Shown here: positions 31,285 to 41,731 of the stretch, one piece after another
How positions within the stretch are numbered: the stretch's first letter is position 1
How the letters are laid out: every line of letters begins with the position of its first letter
From: Chara braunii
Lineage: Eukaryota; Streptophyta; Charophyceae; Charales; Characeae
DNA length: 47,241 nt
Assembly (NCBI GenBank): GCA_003427395.1
Contig: BFEA01000048.1
Location: 1,278,313 to 1,325,553, forward strand
Reading direction: 5' to 3'
Position numbers and translations under genes: made by a program
Notes under the pieces: generated by a model
Seen by the model: only the letters and a program-made list of their open reading frames with translations
What the model was told of the DNA's origin: nothing
Database searches by the model: none

Positions 31285-32508
31285 TTACTTCAACATCCTA
31301 CTGTCGATCAAAAGAACCAAAAGCATTTTCCACACCGGTCTTTTCCCTCGACTGAAATTTCTGAGTGCCCTACCGAACCAATCCCAGGGGTAGTTCCTCC
31401 GTCTCAGTTCCATTCGGCGGAGAACTATTGCGGTGACCAAACCCAAGCAGTCGCACGATTTCTGGTCTATCCTATGCAGTGCTCCAATGATAGTGGCCAT
31501 CTTGGCTTTCTTACTAGTCCATGACTCAAAGTCTTGCAGCGTTTGAAAAGTCAGCTGCCGGTCCAGTCTCAGATCTTCCTCATTGTTTGCGATCTGCACA
31601 GTGCCAAGGAATGGGTATCCAGTCCCAATGGTCAGTCTACACTCCAAGAACACCCACTCATTCAGTCCTTCGTCAGTCCGTTTCAGTGACAGTGCACTAT
31701 CGTAACATCTTTCGAACCGTTCGAGCAAAGTCAAAGCTTTCTCCTTCGAACCCCGCCGTCCAATGCTGTATGCTGCAAACACTGACACATCATCAACGAA
31801 TCTCAAACCTCCAATCAACCTTTTCTGACTTCCCAGAGTCAAGAGGAAATCCCACTCATTTTTTGCACACAGCAGGCAGGCCAGTGAGGGACTCGAACTG
31901 TTCCCCATTGGTATGCCTACGACCTGCTTCAACACGATTCCTCCCACCTTAGTGAAGCATAACTCCAGTTCAAAATCCACAAATCTCCTCACATACTCTA
32001 GTGACACGAGTTCGTAACCTTCCATCTTTTTTGCTTTACTCAATTTCGCACCTCTTCCTCTTCTCTTCACGTAGACTCCCTCCAACCCTTTCCCTTCACA
32101 CCACCACACAATCCAATCAATCACCCTCCTAATTGCCTCATGAGGCAACTTATTAAACATGTCCTTAATATCGTAGGAGGCTCCCACCACTCTCACATCT
32201 TTCCCAGTCCTTCGTAATCTACCGTTAATCGTCTTCAAATGCTCTTTCATTCCTGATACTGCCTTCAAGTTGAAGTGCTTCGACTCAGGAAGCGAAAAAA
32301 GCATGCAATTAATCGCCTGTGAAACTTTTTTACATTCTTTCCTGATCCAGAACGGCTGGAAAGTGGACAACCGGGTTTGGTTTTGTTTCTTTGTTGTTGT
32401 TTTTTTGAACCGTGGGGGGGGTGGTTCGCGGCCGCCATTTTCCAAAGGCAGCCGCGTAATGGACTGCTTGTGAGTCGGGGCGAAGCAGCTGTGCAGAACG
32501 TCCAGCGT
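31285..32508 (-). CDS. Penelope-like reverse transcriptase, intact frame
   Basis: This is the longest intact frame in the window, open from 32508 to the stop at 31285, about 407 codons. There is no ATG near the open end, so the true start lies upstream or is lost. RT motifs in order are VVGASYDIKDMFNKLPHEAI (motif A), about 75 residues with RRFVDFELELCF, VVGIPMGNSSSPSLACLLCA (motif B), GGLRFVDDVSVFAAY (motif C as VDD) and EWVFLECRLTI, the counterpart of the FLD motif. The long A-B spacing, GIPMG and FLEC fit Penelope-like elements, relatives of telomerase RT, better than LINEs or LTR elements. No GIY-YIG endonuclease is seen before the stop or just beyond. A telomerase-like or other RT class cannot be excluded. 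Confidence 0.65.
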   Translation of the reverse strand, partial: TLDVLHSCFAPTHKQSITRLPLENGGREPPPPRFKKTTTKKQNQTRLSTFQPFWIRKECKKVSQAINCMLFSLPESKHFNLKAVSGMKEHLKTINGRLRRTGKDVRVVGASYDIKDMFNKLPHEAIRRVIDWIVWWCEGKGLEGVYVKRRGRGAKLSKAKKMEGYELVSLEYVRRFVDFELELCFTKVGGIVLKQVVGIPMGNSSSPSLACLLCAKNEWDFLLTLGSQKRLIGGLRFVDDVSVFAAYSIGRRGSKEKALTLLERFERCYDSALSLKRTDEGLNEWVFLECRLTIGTGYPFLGTVQIANNEEDLRLDRQLTFQTLQDFESWTSKKAKMATIIGALHRIDQKSCDCLGLVTAIVLRRMELRRRNYPWDWFGRALRNFSRGKRPVWKMLLVLLIDSRMLK

Positions 32509-33063
32509 TCATGGCATCTTGCAGCACGAAGTTGTTTGTTCCACTTTGTTGAGCTGTTGATTCTATTGAATCTGTTGAACCAAGGGACGTACTACGTACT
32601 TACTACATCCACTTCGTAGATGCCCTTGAAAAACACTGATTTCCCAGGTGCAGAGTCTGTTGGTTCTGTTCAAAGTTCAATGTTCTTAATTCAAACTCTG
32701 AAGTTCAATTTGTTGTGTGTGCACTGTGCGCTGTGCAGTCTGCACAGTTCAAGTTGTGCATCCGTGACTATGTGCGCAGGTGTGCACGCTGCAGTGACAG
32801 CACACTGCGCAATGTTCACTCTGGTAATGTAACTTGTAAGCATGTGTACTGTTTTTTTTTTGTTTTTTTTTTTTTCCGGGAAAATATATTGCATCCGGAC
32901 AAGGGATCCAGACCGCTCCGGCTATTCCGGAATATTCTGGTTTTCCGGAAGTCCGGATGATCCTGGGAGGTCCAGGTCCGGGGTCCGGATTCGATCCGGC
33001 ATAGCTATGGTTAGGGTGGATAAGTCAACTTTCACCAGCACGTAGAATCCGCTCCAACACCAA
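32509..33063. other. no gene; CCGG-rich repeat
   Basis: TCCGG words cluster at 32875-33005 after a T-rich tract. Directly next to the LTR, minus-strand TTGGTGTTGGAGCGGATTC (33045-33063) could be a primer-binding site. Nothing else is recognised. Confidence 0.35.
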
Positions 33064-33554
33064 TGTTATGGTCCTGGCCAATTTCGAAGTACACATTCAT
33101 AAGAAAGTACAATGCCGTCCAATTATAAAAGAAATGAATGAACTTGAGAGGAGAGAGAGGGAAAAAGGAAGAAGAAGAAGAAAGAAAGAAGAAGATGATG
33201 TACACCAGCAAAGACCAACGATAATTCCCTTCTTCGCCAACCACTCTCCTCCTCCTTGTCTCCTCCCTGCTTATTCAAACAAGAAATAATAATAATAATG
33301 TTGAATGGGTGAACCAGAATCAATGTCCGAATCCCTCTTCTATTGCAGGTATCACATGAGGTCCACCATAGCCATGGCCACCCTTCTTCCTCCTTCCTCC
33401 AAGGCCGAGGCTATGGCGGACTACCAGGGCATTGCCCTGCTGTGCAAAGGACAACACAAATCAGCTATGGCTGCTCCTGTTCAGGCCGCCATGCCTGACT
33501 CTCCCTCAAAGCTTCTTGGTGCAGCTCTACCCCAGTGGGGCCTTCCAGATGCAG

Positions 33555-34437
33555 TGTTACATCTTCGATGCCACACGGGTCCTACCGGACCCGACTTAGG
33601 GCCGGAGGGACACACCAGGGCCTAAAGGCCCGACCTTGAGGGTCACAGGCCCTAAAGGCCTGATTTTGCACTCAGCCCAGTGGGTAGGCCCAAACGACAG
33701 TTTGTTTGGGCCTGGCGGCTCTCTTGAGGCTGCCACCCGCCGAAGGAGGCTGAACCGTCCATCTGGACGGTCCAGGGTCTGGCTTGGCCTCGCAGCATTG
33801 AGGNNNNNNNNNNNNNNNNNNNNNNNNNNNNNNNNNNNNNNNNNNNNNNNNNNNNNNNNNNNNNNNNNNNNNNNNNNNNNNNNNNNNNNNNNNNNNNNNN
33901 NNNNNNNNNNNNNNNNNNNNNNNNNNNNNNNNNNNNNNNNNNNNNNNNNNNNNNNNNNNNNNNNNNNNNNNNNNNNNNNNNNNNNNNNNNNNNNNNNNNN
34001 NNNNNNNNNNNNNNNNNNNNNNNNNNNNNNNNNNNNNNNNNNNNNNNNNNNNNNNNNNNNNNNNNNNNNNNNNNNNNNNNNNNNNNNNNNNNNNNNNNNN
34101 NNNNNNNNNNNNNNNNNNNNNNNNNNNNNNNNNNNNNNNNNNNNNNNNNNNNNNNNNNNNNNNNNNNNNNNNNNNNNNNNNNNNNNNNNNNNNNNNNNNN
34201 NNNNNNNNNNNNNNNNNNNNNNNNNNNNNNNNNNNNNNNNNNNNNNNNNNNNNNNNNNNNNNNNNNNNNNNNNNNNNNNNNNNNNNNNNNNNNNNNNNNN
34301 NNNNNNNNNNNNNNNNNNNNNNNGTCTATGTGAGTCAGTCTATGTGAGTCAGTTCGTTATAAGCCTTCCACTGCATAAAAACTCATCCTATATTGGTTGA
34401 TTCTTGGTTCTGCCCATACTCATTGGAGTATGTAACA
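33555..34437. mobile_element. nested LTR element (probable solo LTR) with 5-bp target duplication
   Basis: It runs from TGTTACAT to ATGTAACA, an 8-bp inverted terminal repeat with the TG...CA ends of LTRs. It is flanked by TGCAG on both sides (33550-33554 and 34438-34442), and a 5-bp duplication is usual for LTR retrotransposon integration. The host LTR sequence continues across it without loss. It includes 520 Ns, so length and content are uncertain; the visible ends hold no coding region. The orientation is not certain. Confidence 0.75.
33804..34323. other. assembly gap (520 N)
   Basis: Unknown bases inside the nested LTR element. More of that element may lie in the gap. Confidence 0.99.
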
Positions 34438-35243
34438 TGCAGCGTCCACGAAGGTGCTGAAGATGGTGTCCACCATAGCCAGGTAAGTACCTCTGGCGCT
34501 GCCCCTTCCTAGTCCTTGTCTTCCTCCTCCTCCTGTCCTTGCTCCTTCCCCAGCAGCGCTGCTCTGTGCTAGAGCTGCTCCAGCCAGCGCTCCAACCAGT
34601 GTGTCGCCGGACTTGCACACCGACAATGAGGAGGAACACTTCGCTCCTCGTCGAGATGTAGCAGCCTGCTTGCCTGTTGGCGAGTGACTTCCTAGGTTGA
34701 GTGGCCTCCAAGCAACCGGTACCTCCTCCCATTCGGAGGGAAACATCATTGCAGACTCTGATATTGCCCGTACAGGCCCTAGACTCAGACTGGTTGGACT
34801 GGTACCCGCCTAGACCTAGCCTACAACTACTGGGCCTCTAAAAACGCCAACTTTGCCTTCTTCTGCTCGGCCTCGAGTACCCGCCACATCTACCTCTTCT
34901 TGGTGTGGTACCGGCCTACCTGCTACTTGAGTTTTTTTCCAGTGCTCCAAGTGTCGCGGGCGTCTTTCCCCGCCACTTGAATGCTTTCCCCGCTGCAACC
35001 CTCAATGTCATGGCCACAGGTAAGTACCGGCCCTTTGGGCCTTCGGCATGAACAAGTACCCTTGTGGGTCACACACACACTCAAGCCGACAAGCACTCAG
35101 ACAGGCATGCAGACCAGCAAGCACGCACACACTCAGACCTTGAAAACTCAGCAACAAGCGGAAAACTCAGCAAGGCGTACATTCCATTGGCAAAACTCAG
35201 AAATCAGCTGTGTGTCTCAGTCCGTGTTTGGCAGGTCCTTACA

Positions 35244-35648
35244 GCGTAGCCTTGGGCATAGCTCTGCGATCGAAGTTCTGGCTGCTGATTGCGGAGACAG
35301 ATCGTTTGCTGATCCGACTTCCTAAATGCGCACTCCCACCAGAGTGATGACACTGAGGCATGGCCTTACACCTTCTTGCTCATAGACAATAGAACATCTG
35401 TTGAGTCCAAGTTTTCACTCCAGCGCCAAAGATGAGAAACACTCAGGTTAGGCCTTTTCCTTTCCCTGAAAAGCACTCTTAGCGGCCTCCTGCAGCTTCC
35501 AGGACCCACTCCGCCAACCCTCAAAGCCTTGAGCCTGCAGAACCAGCACATCATTTTGCTGAGGCTTCTGTGTATTGGTGGGGAGCAACACCTGCTGACA
35601 AACGGTGTCAATGTCCCTGATACACATGAGCCAGTGAAGTGCCAAGGA
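35244..35648. other. no gene recognised
   Basis: A minus-strand frame at 35448-35645 includes DVLVLQAQGFEGWRSGSWKL, a non-repetitive composition, but no family is evident. Confidence 0.3.
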
Positions 35649-35812
35649 TGATGAGACCAGACCTCTTCATCCCTCATTTCAAGGTTGCTGAATTGGTCTG
35701 ACCCCACACTTCTGTTTATTTATTTATTTATGATGAGACCAGACCTCTTCATCCCTCATTTCAAGGTTGCTGAATTGGTCTGACCCCACACTTCTGTTTA
35801 TTTATTTATTCA
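35649..35812 (+). repeat. 82-bp tandem duplication, nearly perfect
   Basis: Two units start TGATGAGACCAGACCTCTTC at 35649 and 35731 and end in a TTTA repeat. They differ only at the very end, so the event is recent or an assembly artefact. Confidence 0.9.
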
Positions 35813-35849
35813 TTGTTTATCGATTGAAAGGACTCACAGAGTCTCGAGT

Positions 35850-35965
35850 TTCAAGTCCCAGGTCCCAGTCGGAGGTCTCTGTCCCCAGTCCCAGATCCCA
35901 GTTCTGTGCCCCAGGTCTCAGTCCTGAGTCCCAGGTCCCAGTCCCGAGACCCAAGTCCCATTCCG
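35850..35965. repeat. degenerate GTCCCAG minisatellite
   Basis: Short, irregular copies of GTCCCAG or GTCTCAG recur over about 115 bp. Confidence 0.7.
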
Positions 35966-37533
35966 AGTTCCATTATTTGTTCCAGCCACTTGTACAATAT
36001 TCACAAATACTCTAGAAGAGTCGCGTTAGTTCATACAATGAGATTACATGTCTAGGTAGGCTAGTTAAGTAGGCAATGGTGGGAAGTTCCCCGTAAGCAG
36101 CAGTTATGGCTTCAGGTAGGCACACCAGGTTGCAGCTAAGATAGCAGCTGTGTTTGACCAAGTGCCAATCAGTCCCATCAAGAAGCCAGATCCAAGGCCA
36201 AATCCGTGAACTTCTGGAAACAGCACACAGCGGTATGGGAACCAACCCGTAACCAGCAGAAGAAGCCTGAAAGGCGGAACCGCAGGTACAGAATGTGGAA
36301 GTGCTGCTGCGGTCTTGTGCGCTGGAGTGGTGACCAGTGAGTGAGGGAGAGTTTAGGGAGGAGTAGTCAACGACGCTGGGTGCCATAGCTGTAGTATGAG
36401 AGAGAGAGGAAGATATTCTGAGAGACGAATGAGGACAGTGAGGTTGAGAGCAGCACATAAGGGAGACACTTGGTGACTTAAGGGCCTCCCTCAAGTAGGC
36501 GAGCTTGAGGGAGGTAGTCATTCTGCGTCTATGGACTGCAAGTTGCTACTTTGTTCTTCAGCATCGGCGGGGGATCCTGCGTTGCACTTCGGTCTTGGAG
36601 TCAGACCCTCCTACATGATGGGACAGGTAGCGATTAGGGTGAGGGAGACCATATGAGGAAGGGGGGTGAGTTATACTTCATCTCAGAGTCCAGGCCACTC
36701 AAGTGTGTGTCGTTCACCTAAGGGTTGCCCTTGTGTGCGTGCATGGTATTGTTTGTCCTGTTGGGGTATTTCTGGGTCTCTTTCCTACTCCTCTGAAGTC
36801 TAGGTTGTGTGCATTGGTGTGCAAACCACTTACTGACCTGAAGGATGGAGAGATGAAGTATCTTGCTTGGAATGCCTTGTCTTTTTACAATGCTTTGCCT
36901 ATTCATTCTGAGCGGATGTAGTATGTAGGTTCTCTCTGAAAACGTTGAATTTTGTTGTTCAGTTGGGTAGAGGCAGAAAGTAGGACCTTGTCGTACTCTT
37001 CTTGCTTGGGACTTCGTCGTGACCTATGTGGTACCCAATGGGACTCAGTGGGACCAGGCCCAAACAAGAACGGGCCCTTGCATCCAAATCTGTTGACGCA
37101 GTGTCACTCTCTTTTCTGTCTGGAATCCATTGTTTTCTTTTGGTTAGAGCACTTGCTGCCGAGGGGATCTCGACTGAGATGTTTTGCGGACTGATGACAC
37201 ACAATCCGATGTTTGATCTGCACCTTATACACCACTCAATTCTCCATCGCTGTATGTCATCACTTGTAGTCTGATTTGCTATACTTTGATGGTGCCGATC
37301 GGATTAGGCTCGAGGGGATCTCATACTTGGTCAAACCGGACCACAACGCGGAGTCAAAACTCTCTTCTGAATTTGTTTTTTATTTTCTTTGGTTGCTCTC
37401 TAATCCAAATGCTTTGCCGCTCCGGCTAGGAGTTCTACCTCCTCTCCTTTGTGCTTTTCAATCTATTTCTTTTGCTGAAGTTCATTTTATGCCCGTTGTG
37501 ACAAGTGGACAAGAGAGCAGAGAGAAAGAGGCT
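35966..37533. other. no recognised gene; expected place of a missing 5' LTR
   Basis: A minus-strand open frame of 169 codons (36012-36521) is Ser-rich and resembles nothing known. The region just left of gag should hold the 5' LTR of the gypsy element, but I see no match to the 1.3-kb LTR. The open frame continues upstream of the gag Met (from 37276), probably as leader. Confidence 0.35.
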
Positions 37534-38158
37534 ATGGCAACTGAGGGATCTAGTAGTTCTAACATGGCAGGGGCCAAGCTTTCTGAGATTCTGAAGGCTC
37601 GGATGGATGCAGCGGATGACAAACCATTGTACCAAACCCTCTACCAAAAGGAACTGGCGAAAGAGGAGAAGGCGGAAAAGGCCAAGTGGAAAACCGTTAT
37701 TGAAGGTTATGAGGCCATCTTGAAAACAACCTCAATCCAGTCTGATACAGAGGTGAAAAGGGATCTGGTCACATATGTACGTGCCCTTATAGATTGTCAT
37801 TTGTTTGCTGAGCTCCCTAGTTCCAAATACTTGACCAGGTGAGCCAGTTGCGGACTCAGATGGCAGAAATGGCCAAGGACCACCGTGACCAGATGCAACA
37901 GATGGCAAATTGGCATCAGACCCAGATATCAAACTCCCTTCCTCTACCTCTTGTTGCTAACCGCTCAGCCTTTGCACTGCTCCATCCTTCTTCTTCTTCT
38001 TGTTCTTCTTCTTCGTTGAGTTTGGTTGCCAATCTTTTAGGTTCTGCAACAGGTGCAAATTCCGCTGCTGCAGCCCTGAGATCGGAACGAGAATGGTTGG
38101 TCCCAGCTATAGCAGTCCATACATGGACAAAAAGGCGGTGATGATACCGTCCCGATAT
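37534..38158 (+). pseudogene. gypsy Gag N-terminal part
   Basis: From ATG 37534 the frame reads MATEGSSSSNMAGAKLSEIL and a charged helical stretch with KEEKAEKAKWKTVIEGYEAI, open to a stop at 37840. Frameshifts lead to VSQLRTQMAEMAKDHRDQMQ, a coiled coil, then a Ser-rich stretch and KKAVMIPSRYAD. The last motif resembles the PS.(F/Y) start of the Gag capsid domain, whose continuation EDVESWINSMRAYF is found at 41964 beyond the LINE. Gag forms the particle that holds element RNA. Frameshifts and the insertion make this copy inactive. Confidence 0.65.
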
Positions 38159-38287
38159 GCGGATGAAATTGACCTACACTACCAACTATGACAATTAAAA
38201 CAACAAGAAGAAGAGCAAAGGGAGGAGTCAGAATCAAGGGAGCTCTCTGAGGCCATAGAGGCCACAAAGGCTCCCTCGCTAGCTCAC

Positions 38288-39406
38288 ATGGTGCATAGAT
38301 GGCAAGGGGCACGAATCAGAGGGAAGTTGCATAGATATAAGACTGAGGGGACAATGGACACCCGTTTCTTTTCCATGGCTAGGATAAGGACAGGCAGAAC
38401 CACCATAGAAGCATTGCATGACCCGTTGCAACCCAGGGGTTCGGTGGCCACGTCCACAGCCCGGTGTGTTCGGATTGCAAAAGATTTCTTTCAGGACCTC
38501 TTTAAGACCAACTATAAGGATAAACCATATGAGTAGAGAATGCTAGAAATAAACGATTTCCTGATTCTGTTCTAGAAACACCTCTCAGAACAGCAAAAGG
38601 AAGTTGTGGAGATTCCTTTATCCAAGGAAGAGGTGTGGTCGGCACTCATGCAAATGGAGGAGGAAAAGACCCCGGGAATAGATGAACTCCCTAAGGAGTT
38701 CTGGGAGACCATGTGGAGTACCTTAGTGCAGGACCTGATGGATTATTATCACACTGTATGGATCACGGGTCAAATGGGAGAGTTGGTGGGACAAGGAGTC
38801 TTGACCCTGCTTTATAAGAAAGGGGATCATATGAACATAAAAAACTATAGATTGATCACTCTCCTAACTGTGGTTTATAAATTGGTGGCAAAAACTCTGG
38901 CAAATCACCTGGGAGAGGTGATGGGGGACACTATCCACCCAGCGCAGATGGGCTTTATCAGAGGGAGGAAAATCCAGGATAACATTTTGTTGGTTAATGA
39001 GGTCATTAAATTGTTAAGGCAGTCTAAGCACAACGCTGCCATCATCTTTGTAGATTTTGAAAAAGCGTACGACCATGTTGACTGGATGTTTCTCGATAAA
39101 TGCCTCGAAAGGATGAGCTTTGGCCCGACCTTTACAAGGTGGGTCGGAATCTTACATCAAAACGCCACAACGACCGTCCAAGTGAATGGTAGACTGGCCC
39201 CTGCCATACATCTGGAACGGTCAGTGAGGCAAGGAGACCCTATTGCCCCCTTTATCTTCGTCATTATCATGGAGGCTCTCGCAGCAAACCTACGGGCCCA
39301 CAAAGACCTTCAAAGGATAAGGCTCTCCTCCATTCCAGAGGACGCCATCCCTGTTTGTTCGCTCTTTGCAGATGATCTTACTATAATGATAGATGCATCC
39401 CAGTGA
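38288..39406 (+). pseudogene. LINE reverse transcriptase, nearly intact
   Basis: 38288-38536 is the pre-RT linker (GKLHRYKTEGTMDTRFFSM). After two stops the frame 38606-39406 is open for 266 codons: MEEEKTPGIDELPKEFW, LLYKKGDHMNIKNYRLITLL (the usual P of NYRPI is L), GFIRGRKIQDNILL, FVDFEKAYDHVDW (motif A, Asp kept), RSVRQGDPIAPFIF (motif B), PVCSLFADDLTIMIDA (motif C, both Asp kept). All catalytic residues are present; stops at 38534, about 38570 and 39404 break the frame. It is the better preserved of the two long LINE RTs. The enzyme would copy LINE RNA at the nicked target. Confidence 0.9.
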
Positions 39407-41120
39407 TCCCACGAAAATATGTTGGAAATCCAAAATTTGATGGACCATTTTTGCTCCCTGTCTGATATGAATGTCAATTGGGCAACAAGACACAAGGGTG
39501 GTGGCTACACTACCAGGGAGGGAGGCCACCAGATACCCCCAATATTAGATGGATGCCCACAGATGCCTTGATTAGAATTCTGGGGGTTCAAATGACAACA
39601 TAATGATAAACACCTTTGAACGATGAATGGCTCATGCAACCAGTCTTGGGGAAACTATCCTAGTGGAAGGATCGACAGACATCTCTAATGGGTCGATCTC
39701 TGGTGATCAACAATGCAATTTTGGCTGCCTTGTAGTACAAAGCAGCAATCTTGGCCCTCAACAAATCTGCGACTACTTCCCTCCAGAGACAGGTGGCTGC
39801 CTTTTTATGGAGAGGGAGTCATGAGTGTCCTAATGCTATTAGTAGAGTGGCCTGGCAGTCGGTCATACAACCAGAAAACAGAGGGGTTCTAGGAATAATT
39901 GACCCGACCACTCAAGTGATGTCCCTAGCCCTTCAGTGGGTTAAAGGCCTACTCTTCTCCACACAAGCACCATGACAACCGTTGGCATTGCAACAGATTG
40001 CCTAGCTAGCGTCACCGACACTTTCTGAGGTAGAACCAAAAACGTGGCTTGAGGATAGGTACTGGACTATACCCCAAAAATCGTCCCAGCCAATGTGGAG
40101 GGAGGGTCTGACAGACAGGCAGCCCGACAAGACTTGAAAAAGGACCCTCTTTGGGCCATACTGAGAACTTGGTGTAAGTTGCCCTTACTTGACAAAGTCC
40201 CACCCAAGCGATAGGAAGAAGTGGCCTGACAACCTTTGTTTGGAAACCGATGGGTAACAGGCCCCGAAAGTAGGGTCTTCCATAACAGTGAAAATCCTTG
40301 GGAAGGTTGGGTCAAGAATGGTGTGCTTCGAGTCAAAGATATTTGGGACCAGGAAACCAAGGATTGGTTGTCAGAGACCCAACTGAGGAAGAAACTGAGA
40401 TATTGCCACAAAGTGGGAGAGGCTCAAGAAACCATTATCTTCGCCATCCCTCTTGACTGGGTCCGGATCTTGAGGAAAGGACCGGTGGTGATGGAGGGTG
40501 ACAAGGTGGGGTTCTGGGATACAGAGGGGGTGGTTGGGAACGTAGTGTATACTCGTCAGGCAGGCACGGGGGGGGAACAGGAGGTGGCTACCAACTGTTT
40601 TAGAATAATGACGAATAATGGCCTGGAGCGGGTGCATCCAGAAGAGACAGTATGGTGTATTAGGTCTGGGTTATACTGTATCCGCATCCTTAAAGAAAAT
40701 GACCAATGGAGAGCATACAAGTCGAATAAACCAATCCAAGAGCTACCACTTCACCCCACTGAGTGGATATGGTCCCAAAAATATGGGAAAGGAAGATCTG
40801 GGGTGCAGCGACTGTAGTCTCTCTCAGTCAAGGCGACCTATCGAATGCTGCGACCGAGAGTAAATCTGAAAGATGTGGTAGAGGCAGGATGGATGAAGCA
40901 TCTGAACTTGGGGAGAGATATGTTGCAGTCGGCTAAGTGGTTTAAAGCGAGCAGGGTCATACCGGCAAAACTGGCCTCAAGCCAATGGCAAATAGAGCAT
41001 AGGTCCCTGCCGACCACTGACTGGCTGATAGATAGAACGCGCCTAGAACAAAAGGGTGTGGCACTCCCATGGTGCAGGTTATGCACAACATCCCGGCTCA
41101 TAAATGGTCAAAGACCATAG
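39407..41120 (+). pseudogene. LINE post-RT region and start of zf-RVT
   Basis: Open pieces at 39751-39975 (AAFLWRGSHECPNAISRVAW), 40236-40817 (193 codons, with GVLRVKDIWDQETKDW and DWVRILRKGPVVMEGDKV) and 40845-41120 (VALPWCRLC, the first two Cys of the zf-RVT finger) match the other LINE and extend beyond it. Stops and frameshifts occur at about 39404, 39600, 39975-40236 and 40815. The zf-RVT finger follows the RT in plant L1 elements and is thought to bind nucleic acid. Confidence 0.75.
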
Positions 41121-41731
41121 AGTACATGTTCTTGCAGTGCTCGACAACAATATGGTTGTGGAGGTGGTGGGACCGCATATGGAGACAATTGGGCACCTTA
41201 CAACCTTGGCCATAGGACTAGAGAGCGCTCCTCTGTGAGGTGTGGGCCCCACAGCAAGCCACCCCTTTTGAAGAAAATATGTTTAAAATAGGCCGCAGGG
41301 CGGTTATCTAGGCCATCTGGTGGAGATGATGCACATTCGAAATGGAAGGGGTGTGTCGGGATGGAACTGAGTTCATCAACTCAATTAAGGAACAAATACA
41401 GAAGGACATCTCTATTCAATGGGAAAGATTCAAAGAAAAAATCACATACCTACACTCCAAACGAGAAATTAGACAACTGATTGAGACGTTCTGTAAAGAC
41501 TGGTCGGGCGGGGGACCGGGGGTTTGGATTGCTAAGGTAATATGGAAGGGTGGGGAGAAAGATGGGGAAGATGTTGAGGAAGGGGAAAGGGACTACCGTC
41601 TTTGCTTTCAGGATTGGACCCAGATTGACCCCTCCATCCCACTCCGACCCCTCTCAGACTTTCCGGATCTCTTCCCGCCCCCTCCTTTAGCTTTGGTTGA
41701 AATGGAATGGTGTAGGGGGGTTACTGGCTAA
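41121..41731 (+). pseudogene. LINE zf-RVT end and C-terminal domain
   Basis: About 41103-41200 reads KTIEYMFLQCSTTIWLWRWW, the second half of the zf-RVT pattern, where the usual EH is EY (His lost). After several stops, 41342-41731 is open and encodes the C-terminal domain shared with the truncated LINE at 7514-7883, ending RPLSDFPDLFPPPPL. The two share the layout but differ at many positions and have unrelated 3' UTRs, so they come from different LINE families. Confidence 0.75.

Larger units (their letters stand above)
33134..35026 (+). other. exon-like cassette antisense to the LTR
   Basis: On the strand opposite the LTR, an acceptor CCCTCTTCTATTGCAG (33333-33348) leads into an open stretch (33349-33554 and, past the nested element, 34443-34482) with MRSTIAMATLLPPSSKAEAM and PSKLLGAALPQWGLPDA. 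It ends at the donor CAGGTAAGTA (34480-34489). Further on, GTTTTTTTCCAG (34931-34942) precedes a 77-bp open piece (34943-35019) and a second donor CAGGTAAGTA (35017-35026). One frame of that piece is Cys-rich (CSKCRGRLSPPLECFPRC). Upstream, 33134-33287 reads NELERREREKGRRRRKKEED. Several signals recur in the other LTR copies. No protein family is recognised. Confidence 0.4.
33064..35243 (-). repeat. second copy of the 1.3-kb gypsy LTR, interrupted
   Basis: On the minus strand it starts TGTAAGGACCTGCC (ending at 35243) and ends ACCATAACA (33064). It follows the LTR at 18910-20224 throughout, except that an 888-bp block (element plus one target copy) interrupts it; without that it is about 1.29 kb. 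The flanking 5-mers differ (ACCAA on the left, GCGTA on the right), so it is not a clean solo LTR. A TGG just past its 3' end suggests a former 5' LTR whose internal region has been lost. Confidence 0.8.

Noticed and set aside
31285-32445. Translation start at 32445 for the Penelope-like RT
   Set aside because: The codon there is TTG; the frame is open upstream to 32508 and lacks a nearby ATG, so the true start is unknown.
33020-33050. Short stretch resembling gypsy spacer (TTGACTTTCACTAGCACCTAG at 43060) next to the minus-strand LTR
   Set aside because: Only about 20 bases are similar and the orientation does not fit the LTR; probably chance.
33636-34400. 254-codon open frame
   Set aside because: Most of it is the N-gap.
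36012-36521. 169-codon minus-strand open frame as a gene
   Set aside because: Ser-rich, no recognised domain, no supporting signals; chance is at least as likely.
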